Shown one piece after another: positions 35,611 through 46,882 of a stretch of 64,000 nt of DNA. Below the pieces are notes generated by a model. That model saw only the letters and a program-made list of their open reading frames with translations. It was not told the origin of the DNA and made no database searches. Both the position numbers and the translations under genes were made by a program. The first letter of the stretch is position 1, and each line of letters begins with the position of its first letter. The stretch lies in assembly GCA_002794785.1 (NCBI GenBank), contig NBBA01000008.1, positions 62,001 through 126,000 of the forward strand, given 5' to 3'. This DNA comes from Coniferiporia sulphurascens (lineage: Eukaryota > Basidiomycota > Agaricomycetes > Hymenochaetales > Hymenochaetaceae).

Positions 35611-37151
35611 ATGGCCGATAATTCACAGTCGTACGTTGAACGCCTGAAGATTTTCAAACAATGGTTCTCAGAAAGTGGAGGAGAATTACGCAGTGGCATA
35701 GACTTCGTCCCGGGTTAGTCTTTGTAAAGTATTATTTTGCGCAAGCACCGCAATTCTGACAGGCCAAAAGATGCATCAGGATTTTCGGTCCATACGCTTG
35801 AGGATTTATCGTCCGACACAACCGTTGTATCATGTCCCTTCTCACTTGCCATCACTCTGGAAACTACTTGTGCACCGCTGGAATCTTATTGCCGACTAGT
35901 CTCAGATAAACAATGCAAGTTGTCAGAAAGGCAACGCATCAGCGCTTATATCGCCCTCCATTGGATAATACCAGAGGCGGACGAGATCAAGTGAACCACT
36001 TCTACTCCAAAGCATGATTTTCTTCTGATCGTACCGAGCTTCCAAGGAGTCTCCTCCGCCATCGGCCGTACATTGACATGCTTCCAAAACCAGAAACTTT
36101 ACTCACTCCGTTATACTTCACCGAAGACGAGTTGAATCTTTTCAAGGGCACGAATTTATACGGCGCCACCGTATCTCAGCGCAACACCTGGGACGCCGAG
36201 TGGCAGGTCCTCCATGAAGCCATTCGTCAAGGAGCACCTCTCGTCGCCGGGAGGTTCTTGTTGTAAGTTAAAGCGCGCAGCCCAAATCATTTTATGTTGG
36301 AATATATACTACACAGGGATATGTACCTGGCGGCAGCGACCTACCTTTCCTCCCGTGCCTTCCCCTCTACCCTCCTCTCACATGAACCATCACTCGTCGC
36401 CACGCCCTCCTCATATCCGGTCCTTCTTCCAGGCGTTGATTCTCTCAACCATGCGCCCAACCAGCCCGTGACATGGGGCGTCTCCCGCCTCGCACAGCTC
36501 CCTTCGGAAACATCAGCAGTCAAACCAGGTTCCAACGACCTCTGCGTCTCACTCACACTGAACGCTCCTGCCCGCGCAGGGGCCGAGCTCTTCAACAACT
36601 ACGGCCCGAAGCCGAACGCATCCCTCATACTAGGCTACGGCTTCGCGTTGCCGGACAACCTGGATGATACTATCTTGCTGAAGGTCGGTGCGAGTTCCTC
36701 AAGTGGGGGAAAGGGTGATAGTGGCGTAGGTGGTGCACGGATGACTCCAGGGCACGAGATCGGGCGTGGGGCACGGGGTGCAGAGGAGCTTTGGGACGAT
36801 GTTCGCCAGCTGATTGGTACGGGATATGAAGATCAGGATGCAGATACCACTCCTGTGGAGCCCGACGGAGACCAGGACCGAGTCGCGAGAGAGATCCAGC
36901 TTGACATGGAGACCGCAGGGACACTCTCCGACATGGTCTCCTCCCTCCTATCTCGCCTCCCTACTCTCTCAGAGGATAACGCTCTGACGCAAGTACGTAG
37001 GGAGGTACACACGATGTGGACATACTACGTGCGCGGACAGATTGATATTCTGGAAACGCTGCTCTTGTGGCTAGAAGAGAGAGAAGAGAGAGCGATGAAG
37101 AGAGCGGAGGAGCTGGGCATAGACATTGTGGGAGACACTCTGGACGAGTGA
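35611..37151 (+). CDS. SET-domain protein lysine methyltransferase
   Basis: Exons 35611-35713, 35771-35990, 36047-36262 and 36317-37151 encode 457 aa. The SET core is split by an inserted helical region, as in the Rubisco LSMT/SETD3/yeast Rkm class. The key motifs are LLPGVDSLNHAP (DxxNH, N224-H225, SAM contact) and ELFNNYGPKPNASLILGYGF (catalytic Tyr in NNYG). A Rubisco-LSMT-type substrate-binding region follows, with a helical C-terminus rich in Glu/Arg (LEEREERAMKRAEE). It probably methylates a lysine, or in the SETD3 case a histidine, on a cytosolic protein such as a ribosomal protein. The start at 35611 gives an N-terminus (QWFSESGGELRSGIDFV) usual for the class. Confidence 0.88.
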
Positions 37152-37862
37152 AGGAGACGACACCTGCCTTCTGCTCCTGGTTACCCCTGTCTGTAGCATG
37201 TCCTCTAAGCACTCTCGAAAAACATAGATAAGACTTTTCGCCGACATCTGTACCGCAGAAGGAGTGTAATGTATGTTCGGAGCCGTAGATCCGTCTTAAT
37301 CTTCCCCACTTGACTATGTGCCTGCTTCCTCTCCTCCTAACGACGACAGCGAACTATCTTTATCCTCTGTCCTGGTGACTCGCATAGAAAGGGACCTGCA
37401 TATTAAAAAAGGCATCGCCGTACTGATGGAGCTATGATCTCCTGATTGTTCTTTCCGTACCCCGCATTCCTTTATTTCAGAGTACCGTTCTGGGCGAACC
37501 CCCGCATATAGAAGGAAATAGTAATAACCATGCGGTTTGAGCAGTGAACTACTAGTAAATAGTCTTCACTGGCAGCAGCCAACCGCTCTTCTATAACCTC
37601 AGGCACACCACCCCTCTTCGCATTCCGGTCTGATCTCACACGAAAGGCTAAGTAAGAGAGTTGACAGCTATACAGTCACAAGATACAAAGCACGCAAAGA
37701 AGGACAACGAAACCAGACTAAAGTTCATTTACATACAATCGCGTGCGATCAACGGCTACTGAAATACACATCTCGTGACTTCAGGGACAGGAAGCATAAG
37801 ACACGGAAGCATATGGAACGGAATTTTACAGCTGGTGATAAGTAATAAGCGCAGGTCGTCCC
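37152..37862. other. Intergenic between convergent genes
   Basis: About 700 bp holding the 3' flanks of the SET gene and the dioxygenase gene. Nothing else is seen. Confidence 0.5.
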
Positions 37863-39678
37863 TTACCCCTCGGTGGGAATGACAGTTTGGTATGGCACAG
37901 GCCCATTGATATGCATACTATCGACCTTGTACGTGCCGCCCGAGCGCAGTGCGTGCTCCTTCATCCGTGCCACTTCCGCAACGATCATCTCGTCCTTGCC
38001 TCCGCGTGTGCGCGGCGTGAAGCGGCGCCGCTTGTTCGTAATCTTCCAGTCCTTCATCGCCGCTGGGTCGATGCCATTCTCCTTCAAGGCACGAAGGATG
38101 ACGAGCTCCGTGAGGGACTAGAAAAACGGGGTGGGAGACGATGGGCGGTTAAAGGCGGGACGATCATCGCGGAGGAAGATGAGAATTCGCCGCTTACATA
38201 GTCCTCTGGGTTCTCGCGTGCTAGATTGAGTGGTCCCTTTAATGTGACTGGGGGATTCGTGATGAATCGCGGAATGCGTTTGTAATTCTTCGAAGCAGAG
38301 TGTGGCTAAAGAAGTCGAACGCTAAGATAAATTGGATCGCTAAGCGGAGGGGAAGTATCTTGTTCGCACCATGAAAGGGTGGAAAATGACCACGTCTCCG
38401 GCTTTACCAGTACACTGTGAATGAGTAGGATAGACATCGCCATCAGTTACCGGAGATAGGTGGCAGTGGCCGTCAAATCAGTGCTCACCTCAATAAATTC
38501 ATTGCACTTGTGGATATCACACACGGTTCTCGCCCCAGTTTCGTCCACTGGCCAGGCTTCCGAGCCCTCAGGATGCTCATAGAGCCTTCGAAAGGACGAC
38601 AGATGTAGGTCAGCAGACGCGCCGTAGGCAAGCAACTGGTCATCGTGCGGGGTGTGTGGGGTGATCAAGGCTTCTCTGACACCGAGTCGCACGAGACGAT
38701 GGAGTAAAGAGCTTCTCCTCACCATTTGACTACGTTCTTTAAGCCATCCGGGGCCAGGAATGTGCCGCCGGCACGCGGTTCGATGTCATTGAAAAGCACA
38801 ATGACCGTAACAGCCTGCTCGCCCGCGTCGAGGAAGTGCGTAAACCTGCGGAGGTACACAGCAACAGTTGAATAAGTATACGCGCTTGTAGCTCACCCGG
38901 AAGGTTGATCAGGGATGACTTACCAATCACCATCTCTACACCCGCAGGCAAGGCATCAATCAATCACTATCGTAAGAACGCTGCCAGAGTAAAGAAACGG
39001 GGTTCATTCTCACATATGCCAATTTCCAAGTAGGCGCGGGTCCACACTTTCTTTCTAGACGAAACACGAGAAAAAAGGCAACGTTCGCATAGAATTGATC
39101 TCGCAAAGTCCGCATGCACTCACATTTTCCCACTCGGGGCTTCCGAAATTACAGATCAAGCTGTCGCCGAAGCTTTCAAAGAGGGTGGGGTCGATGCGCT
39201 CCTCGCCTCCCAAAATCTCGCCTATGAGAGAGAGAAGTTCGTCAGATTGTTATCGGATAGCGAAAGGTAGGTAGCTTGGGATTTGCACGTATTCCGATCG
39301 AACTTGCGCGGTCGTACTCACAGATAGCGGCCCACGCCTTTGGCGCGAACTCCTTCATAACCACCTCCCTGTGACGTGGCATGTGCACCTACGGGAACAG
39401 ATAACACAATCGTGCATGCACGGACACATGAAATGGCAAAATTAAGCACGCCACTCAAAAAGAGCTTCGTTCAGTATTGAGAAAGACGCCGCTGTGCTAA
39501 CCTTCTCCTTTTCCCAGGTCGACTTGTCCTGGGGGTCATATCCTAGGCGAATCCAGACATCCTCCGAAAAACGTTTAATATTCTCCAATGGAACTGCATT
39601 CTCAATCTTGACGAATCCTTTTTCGAGGAACTGCTGGCGAAGCTCCGGAGTCAAAACCGTGAACTCTTTGACGCCCAT
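37863..39678 (-). CDS. Phytanoyl-CoA dioxygenase (PhyH) family protein
   Basis: Ten exons encode 340 aa: 39678-39502, 39388-39322, 39221-39124, 39054-39014, 38935-38924, 38845-38723, 38585-38489, 38414-38370, 38305-38198 and 38117-37863. The Fe(II) ligands fit NWHIDGDWFTHFLD (H127 and D129, an HxD motif) and FHPFMPHSASKN (H217 or H222), followed by RFITNPPV, with the Arg likely to bind 2-oxoglutarate. GGTFLAPDG lies between. The D-G-D part is carried on a 12-nt exon. Such enzymes hydroxylate lipids or secondary metabolites using 2-oxoglutarate and oxygen. The substrate is unknown. The start is the only in-frame ATG (39678); the longer frame begins with GTG. Confidence 0.87.
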
Positions 39679-41370
39679 TTTGTGGCTTGGCAGTTTCTGT
39701 GTGCGCGATGCAGTATACGGCACTGGGTGGCGCGCGCTAAGTACAGGAGCCGCGAGGCAGGGAGCAAGGGTGAGTGTAGCGGAACTCGGCGTCTGTTTAT
39801 AACGTGGAAGCTTTAGTACACGGCATGCAAGGTTAGCGGGGAAGATAAATGGAGAACCAGTTACCACGAACCCATGGCATTCAATAGCAAGAAGTGTGGC
39901 TAGCTATGTGTGGAACTCGTGAGTCGGCACGTGGTGGAGCTATATTTACCAGCACCTGGGTAAACTGAGTAGCAGTCGTTGGCCGCCGTTTAGATATTCT
40001 CGGGCAAGCAGCCGGACTAAAATTGGCCATTTTGTATAGACAACCCGGAATGGATCTTGCTGAAGAGCGGGCTACCTTTTGATATGAATAAGGGAACGAA
40101 GCCGCAGAACCCATCATCCTAGATTTTGGAGACTACAGGGAAACGCCCAGTCTGTTTTTACGCAGAAGTGCCGGCCAAACACGTACAATCACAGCCGGAA
40201 AATCAGGACGTCATCTGACGAGGCTCCCATAGTGTCGGGCCGTAGCGTTTTGCGCGCAGACCAGAGATAGCTGCGGGAGAAACACATTTCCCGCACGAGA
40301 GAAGAGCGTAGCCAGTCGTAAACGCAAGTGAAATTAATGCGAGTGAAGTTAAGAATTGCGAAGCGTGGGCATGAGTCACACAAGAAGCCGGTCAAGTAAG
40401 TATCAAGAATGGTGGCCTGCGTGAAAATTTTCGTGTATGCCAGGGCTTTAGAGCGGTCGCCGTGCTCGCCGTGTTGCCGAAGATCTGTCGAGAGAAGGGG
40501 CCCCATGACGATTTTCCAGTTTTAAATAAAGGCACGGGGGCTTTGTTATATCCATTGTGGATCATTAGACCTGACAAAAATATTCTGATATGATGTGAGA
40601 TCGCTAGACGAGGAGGGCCCCTTTTCCAAAGATTAAAGAAGGAGAATCGAGAGACGAGGCCTCCGAGGCAAATTATAGAATCCTAAGCCGTACCTAGCGA
40701 AAGCGAGATGAAAGAGAAAAGTACCGACATATGAAATGGAACTTGAAATGAGTCACCAGCGACAGCGGCGGGAGTTAAGTTTTCACTTACGTTATCAGTG
40801 GACTCGGCAAGATCGGCAGAGGTCGGCAGGATCTGATGGCATGCGTCTGCTTTTCCCGACTTGGCTGAGCCCGAGGCCACTATATTCCAAGGTGATCTAG
40901 TATAGAACCTTTTATCTTGAGCATGCGGTCTGCACTCATCCAACGAACCCCATGAGCGCAACCGTGACTAGCTTCACCTGACTGCAACTACAAGGCAAGG
41001 AACCCTGGCGGAGAGTTGCCGGCTGGTCGCAGCAGCGCGATCGGGATGAGCCACGGGCCTCCATCTCCTAGTGTCCTTTGTATTTGTCTCGCAAGGTGAC
41101 GCATCTACCGCCGATTCCGATACCGTGCGGGCTTGATCTCCTTCCCTTCCACCCTTCCATCCTCCCATCGCAGCCCCCCGTCCAGATAGCCGGCATCGGC
41201 ATCGGCGTTCCGCGCTCTCTTCCGAGTTCTTCCTATGCATCCACGCCCTGTCCTCTGCTCTGCCCCGCCAAAGTCCCGTTTCTACGCATTGACTCGGCTA
41301 AGAAGCTACTTTCCCTTTTGTAACGTAACATCGATCCCTTTCCTACATCATCGTCGTGCCCTCCCGGGAC
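39679..41370. other. Intergenic, no gene supported
   Basis: Mixed sequence, becoming CT-rich after 41100 as it approaches the small Cys-rich gene. No motif-bearing frame is seen. Confidence 0.45.
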
Positions 41371-41380
41371 GTATAAAGAG
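41371..41380 (+). promoter_or_regulatory. TATA-like box of the small Cys-rich gene
   Basis: GTATAAAGAG lies 117 bp upstream of the ATG at 41488, within a CT-rich stretch. The position and pyrimidine-rich downstream region fit a basidiomycete promoter. Confidence 0.4.
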
Positions 41381-41487
41381 TCATGCCAGGCCCATCCAAC
41401 TGCTCCATCCTCTCCCCCGGACAAACGCGTGCCCTACCCGCTCCCTGCTGAAACATACACATACGCGCGTGTGCTCATCGTCTGCAT

Positions 41488-41916
41488 ATGTGTCGCTATA
41501 TCGCGTGAGTAGTCACGCCTTCGGTCCTTCGCTTATCAGCTGAGCTAACCCGGGCTTTCCTCTGCGTGCAGCGACGGTCGGCTCTACCAGAAATGCGGAG
41601 TGAGACATACACTCCGTTTCTCAAACGCGCAAGTTCGCTGACCCCTTTTTGCTCTCGTAGCACTTCGTCCGACTCCACGTCGTTGCGATGCTCGACTGCG
41701 GCCTGCTCCGCTGCGAGCGCAGTATACAACACCCAAAGTCATGCAAGAACGCATCGTGCACTAGCGTAAGCCTACTTCGTCTTGCTCTCGGATGAGGGGA
41801 CGCTAACGCGTTTTGCACAGCACCTAGGGCCGGAAATACAGCGGCCAGTTGTGACGTACGACGAATTCTGCTGGGCATGCCAGTCCACCGGCCGCGCAGT
41901 CGCTGGTGCAGTCTAA
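41488..41916 (+). CDS. Small cysteine-rich protein, HFVR/CxxC type
   Basis: Four short exons (41488-41504, 41572-41599, 41661-41765, 41821-41916) encode 81 aa; none is long enough to stand out by itself. The pattern MCRYIADGRLYQKCGHFVR, then DCGLLRCERS, HPKSC, ASC and EFCWAC matches a small basidiomycete protein family of unknown function. Eight Cys and two His suggest zinc binding. There is no signal peptide, so the protein is probably nuclear or cytosolic. All introns are GT-AG, 55-67 nt. An upstream TATA-like box and a long CT-rich 3' flank support an isolated transcription unit. Family recalled by pattern only. Confidence 0.75.
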
Positions 41917-43559
41917 GCGTTTTAGGAACCGTGAAGTCGTGACTCTCCACGGCACCCTCCACCTAGCCTCCGCTGGCCAACTACCGCGCTGGCTGCGGCA
42001 TCAAACATCAAAATCGCGGCGACTCTGACTCTGCTCGTCCATCGATGGCTGACTGCGCAAGAATGCAAAAAAAACAGCCACCACGTATTCCGCCGCTATA
42101 CTTTTTTCGTCCTTCTTCCAGTTCTAGCTGTATTCCGAATATCTGTTTTCCATACCCCTTCCACTGCCATCCTGCTATGGCTTCCCGCTTTTTGTCCCCT
42201 TTCACGCTACCATTTCCGTTTCCTTGGATCCTTGTATTCGGCCCATGCGCAAGAACACGTCCCTCATGACCCTGACCGACCCCTCCCCGATACCAGGAAA
42301 TACTTGCATACCCCCACCCCCAGCCCAACCCATGCACACTTGTATCACCACCGCCACACATAGACATGTTTTATGATTTGTAGATGACAGCGCAGACTCA
42401 GAATATCGTCGATGTACTTTTCTTCTTCCTCTTTTACTTATTCGATGCAATGCAAGGCAATGCGAGCAAGGCACAATACGTGACATACTTGCTTATCACG
42501 CAAAGGGGCGTCCGAAAACTTCCGTTGATTCTCGTTTCTTTCACTGCGTCCTTCCTTCGCCGCCGCTGGCTTCGCGCCTCGGACAGCGCGCATGTCGTAT
42601 CCGCGAAGTCCGCAGGAGCTTCCATATTTCTCGATTCGATCGGCGCAAGTAGCCTCTTATCTGCAACTGGAGTGTGGGAATTGACTGAGGCCTTATGAAG
42701 TGACTTGGCGCTGCTGCTGACGCCATATGTTATACAACGTGCTTCATCTCATCTAGGGTCTTTTCGTAAACTTGAAGGTATGGCAACACACGTGCGCGCA
42801 CGCATGTGATTTGAAAGACTCTCGGACGAGCCACCGTGTTCGCCTTCGTTCGTTCATTTTTCAAGCAGGCAGGAGGGAGAGAAGCGGTAACCCCGAACAC
42901 CGAAGATCAATGCAAAATTTGCGTGTGGGCTCACCACGCACAGACCAATCGGCGCGATTTCAGCGGGGCTTACGCGCCTGAGCCTCCGTCGTTGGCGGGG
43001 TGCTATTGCATTATATGTGTACTAAGGTTCTGAGTGTTGTCGCAACGCATTTACGGCTTCGGTGCCTTATGATATCATCACCCAGGGCTAGATGCATTCT
43101 TGGACTCTCGGAGGCTGTCGATCCAAGACGAAGCCACGGGCCAAGGACCGCATACAATTTCGCTTGGGCGTGAGAGGGCTTGGACCGGGCAAAACAGTGG
43201 AATTGATATCCTAGGAACGTGGGGACTCGTACGAGGTAATACCGCTGCGCTTTCAAGAGGATGGATGGCCTGAAAGGTGGCTAATCCAGCGGGTGTTCTC
43301 GACGGAAAGAAGTCCTTCCCTATATCTCCCGCACTGAAACTAGGACGAGATAAGGATATTGCCCATACAGGCGCACGTAAAAAGAAGTTTGCTGGTTATG
43401 CGAGAATGGCGGAACAGGGTACGTGGTACGTGGGTGGCGTGAAAAAGGCTTCAATTTATTCCCTCGGCGACTTTGCTGAAGGTAAAATCACGTTTGCTAT
43501 TGCAATTACGTATTACGTGCGGAACCGAGCATTTTGTGTAAGTTCATCTTGCGCCGTAT
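41917..43559. other. 3' flank and intergenic
   Basis: CT-rich DNA follows the small gene to about 42450 and is probably its 3' untranslated region. The rest holds only short frames without motifs. Confidence 0.45.
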
Positions 43560-44150
43560 CCTGAAAGAGCAGGGGAACGTTTAAAGGCCAATTGTCAGGG
43601 CCTACGCGGTCCTGCGCTAGATAGTCATCTGGAAAATCTAGCCACAGTTGGCACTCAGCGGGCCTACCGCATCAGGCAAACCAGGGAAAGAAAGTGCGAC
43701 TGTAAATTTGGGGCTCTTGATGGGAAGCTGGATAACGTCTTTGGCAAAAGGGAAAGGCCGATTGTATTCGTACTTCATGAGGCAATACCGGCGATCTTCG
43801 AGTATCTCTGCCCACTCGTGTCCGAGGTGCGGTTTTCATCTTGAGCTGCGGCGCGATCTTCCTCATTCAAGGCGAAAGTTGGCATCATCATCGCGTGGCC
43901 GGCCAAGAGACGGATGGAAGCAGAACGTCCAGGCCTTATGAGCACATAAAGTTACAATAGGTTTAGGAGTGGCAGAGCCTTTTGCCCCCATGGGATTTGT
44001 GCGCCGTTCGACTTGCAAGTACTGATGTTGCCGCCATACTCGTGGTAGGAACCCGAGGTCTTTCGGGTTCGGGGAGTGCCGCTCCTCTCGGCCGAGTGAC
44101 GTGACGCCCGTGCAAACTCCGCGCGAAATGACTTCGTCAATAGTAACCAA
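43560..44150 (-). pseudogene. Possible frameshifted gene relic, family unknown
   Basis: Protein-like segments lie in different minus-strand frames in consistent order: FHPSLGRPRDDDANFRL near 43900, then GHEWAEILEDRRYCLMKYEY near 43800, then AKDVIQLPIKSPKFTVALSF near 43720, then AECQLWLDFPDDYLAQDRV near 43630. Adding or removing one base at about 43850 and 43665 would link neighbours, and no splice sites explain the shifts. I do not recognise the family. The call rests on composition and order, so it could be chance. Confidence 0.3.
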
Positions 44151-45056
44151 CCAACGCGCTCAATCATATCAATAATATGCGACGTCGCCGCAGGACCCTA
44201 GCTTAGTTTATGCGGTTACAGTCCATTCATAAATATAGTTTTCAGATTCAGAGTTCCGAGTCAGCGGAAGTGGGCGTGTATTTGAAGTTGTGTAGCCTCG
44301 GAGGAATGCAGGGACTTTTTGAACTAAGCGGAGCATCTCTCATTCGCTCCCAAAAAAACGACAGCATAGGCGAATCCGAAGACGAGGACATAACTGGTCT
44401 GAGGTAGGCCCGACCGTTGGTCTCCTTCATACCATGGCCGTAACCCCTTCCAAATTCCGGCCCGTACGTTTTTTATAAAAACCTGTCCAATGACGTTTAC
44501 ATACATGTACTTACGACGTGAGAGTTTCAGAGATTATGAATTTCAACGGACTTCATGAGACTGAGTGTATTACTTTCGTCAGCCACAATGCATACACGGA
44601 CTCGGAAGTTGCCGTGGCAAATCTACATAGAAATACCTTGAAAGCTCGGCCGAACCTCCGATTCCTCGGAATCCTTTCTGCTATGTTCCTTAGCCTCTTC
44701 GATAGAATGATAAGGCTACGAGCTCGAGTGTCTTGCAGTATCGCACGTTTACCTGCCCAAGAGGATCAGTGTACACTGTATGCATATTTTACTTGGCTAT
44801 AATCGGCCATTTCACGCTGGGTGGCAAACAAATTCAAGTTGAAACAGTATTTACAGAAAAAAGCGATGTGGTGACGAATTATGCAGATTCGTGTGAGTTT
44901 GTAGCGGTTCATCAATGTCGTCAGGGTTCACTATCATCTTACTCCAGTATCGGGGTCCGGATAACAATGGCATTCTTTTCTCTCGGTTGACAAAACAAAG
45001 TATATCACTTATTCGCAGGCTTTAGAGTAAAACTATCGCCCGGACAACGAAATCTT
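44151..45056. other. Intergenic, no gene supported
   Basis: AT-rich, short frames only. Nothing recognisable. Confidence 0.45.
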
Positions 45057-46361
45057 CTAGGACTTTATTCCCTCCGCGACGACTTTCAAGAACAGCTCTG
45101 GCTCATCCCAGTGAAGCTACAGACGGTTCGTGTCAAATATGTGAGTTGTGTACTGAAGTCTTCTCGAATAAGTAGACAGACTTACGAAATGATTCGAATC
45201 CTCGACGGGGCAGAACTTTAGGGGACGAATCTGCCGACCCTCAGACTTCCATCTCTCGTAGTCTTTCTCAAACTCCCAAATACCCCAAAGAATAGGCCAA
45301 ACCGTCGCGTAGCCGTATACGATGCGCACCTTCAGCTGCGGCAGCAACGCAGCGGATTCGGCATGTTCGAGCAGAAGTGATCCGCGTGTCTGGTCGTAGA
45401 GTGTCTCTAAGCGTAGACGCCAGAATACCTGCTCGGAGCGTACAGCGGGAACGGGGTCAACGCACGCCGCGAGCTCGGATGGCGTGAACGTGTCAGTCGT
45501 GCACGTACGGCGCGCCAGTCCCTTTTCCGGTGCTCGTACTTGTAAGGCGGACATGTTCCTCTCTTTCTGAGCGTGGTCTGATGAGGAGAAGCTCGAGAGA
45601 AGGGAGGAATATGTAGGATGAGAATAATACGATGAGACCCAGGTCTCGAACCCCGCGTCGTGTATGTGCTGCGGGATCGACGTGTCTTTGAGGGGATGGT
45701 ACATCCCTTCTGGGTCGGGGTAACCAAGACCATCATATCCAGCCTCTGGAGGTGAAGCGTTAGTCGCGGCACGAAATGTCTATCAGTTGATTATGTTTGT
45801 CGCTTGCCGTAAATGAAGAAAGTCTTTAGGTAGGGTTTAAGGGTGCTGGTGATGTCACTTGGGAAAGTGTCCAGGTGACGGAGAAACGCCATAGCCGTGA
45901 TAGTTCCCATCGACCAGCCCATCAGCGCGAGTCCACCTGCCGTCCCATCTGCACTTGCCTGGGGAATCATTTTCTCAGTGATCACCCAGACCAAAAAGCG
46001 CGCGATCTCGAGTCCACGCGCTCGTAAGAATTCGACATGTGCGTCCGAGTCTGTCCCGGATGTGGATTCAAGCTCTGTCTGTGAGAAAGGGGTAGAACCA
46101 ATATAGTCGCGCCGGTTGAGCGCGATGACACGGATGTTGTATTTCTGTGCAAGGGGAAGCAATCTTGCAAAGTTCTCTGGAGACGACCTTGGGTGTCTAA
46201 TAAGTGGTAAGGAACACAAAAGAGAACTACCCACGTGCATGATATGAGTATCCGTGAATACAGATGAGCGTTGTGTAAGTGTCACCGGGCGGTGCTCCAG
46301 AGTCTATGTACGCAAAACGTATTCCATCGTCGTCTGTGGGTGGTAGCTGGGCGGTCTGCAT
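45057..46361 (-). CDS. Alpha/beta-hydrolase, diverged sixth paralogue
   Basis: Exons 46361-46235, 46176-45808, 45745-45186 and 45116-45057 encode 371 aa. The four-exon plan of the tandem family is kept exactly, including intron phases and the 127- and 60-nt outer exons. The nucleophile elbow is GWSMG, the His segment DSNHF and the tail LHWDEPELFLK. Intron 2 starts with GCAAGC instead of GT; no GT donor lies nearby, so it is a GC-AG intron. The protein is clearly more distant than the tandem copies are from each other. It lies 25 kb away on the opposite strand, just downstream of TSC2, and may be the older locus. The start at 46361 is fixed by exon 1 length; in-frame upstream codons lie in a repeat. 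Confidence 0.85.
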
Positions 46362-46882
46362 TGTCGTCGAGTGCAACCCCGACATGTCAAGGAGGTTCTT
46401 AAGCACCCTATGTAATCTCACTAATACTGGAACCCAAGATCGGAACCCCCGACATGTAGAAGAGATTGTTAAGCACTCCGAGTCTGTGCAATCTCACTAA
46501 TCCTGGAACCCAACTAGAAGAGATTGTTAAGCACTCTACGCAATCTCACCAATCCGAAAACCCAATATCGGAACATTATGTGATAAACAGATGAGAAGTT
46601 GCTTAAAATATGGGCTGTTTGGTTACAGAGGTTAGAGTTTGCAATATGCCCGGGAAGGATCGAATTTGAAGGTACCCGAGACACGTGATCACCAAGACCA
46701 CAGCCTTGATCCAATTAATAAAGGATACAGATTATCTTTTTATGCTTCATTAAGCAGACTTACGAATACAATGTGTGTACGAACATCCATACTATGTGCA
46801 TAAGAAAATCGGACTGCACGCCGAAAAGGAATGATTGGTTTGTAGAAAGTAAAAAGCCTAGTTGTACAATACTGTTCAAATC
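46362..46882. other. Intergenic, promoter side of the sixth hydrolase
   Basis: Contains the short tandem repeat at about 46386-46574 and then AT-rich DNA up to the TSC2 stop codon. Confidence 0.5.
46386..46574. repeat. Three imperfect direct repeats of 58-70 bp
   Basis: Units at about 46386-46457, 46458-46515 and 46516-46574 share the core TTAAGCAC...AATCTCAC(T/C)AAT...AACCCA. The ends of the first unit and its upstream flank share CCCCGACATGT. The array lies immediately upstream of the hydrolase start at 46361, in its probable promoter or 5' untranslated region. Confidence 0.75.

Noticed and set aside
40974..41240. Minus frame of 88 codons
   Set aside because: Antisense of the pyrimidine-rich upstream region of the small Cys-rich gene.
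42008..42367. Gly-rich minus frame of 119 codons
   Set aside because: It is the antisense of a CT-rich 3' flank; composition alone explains the open frame.
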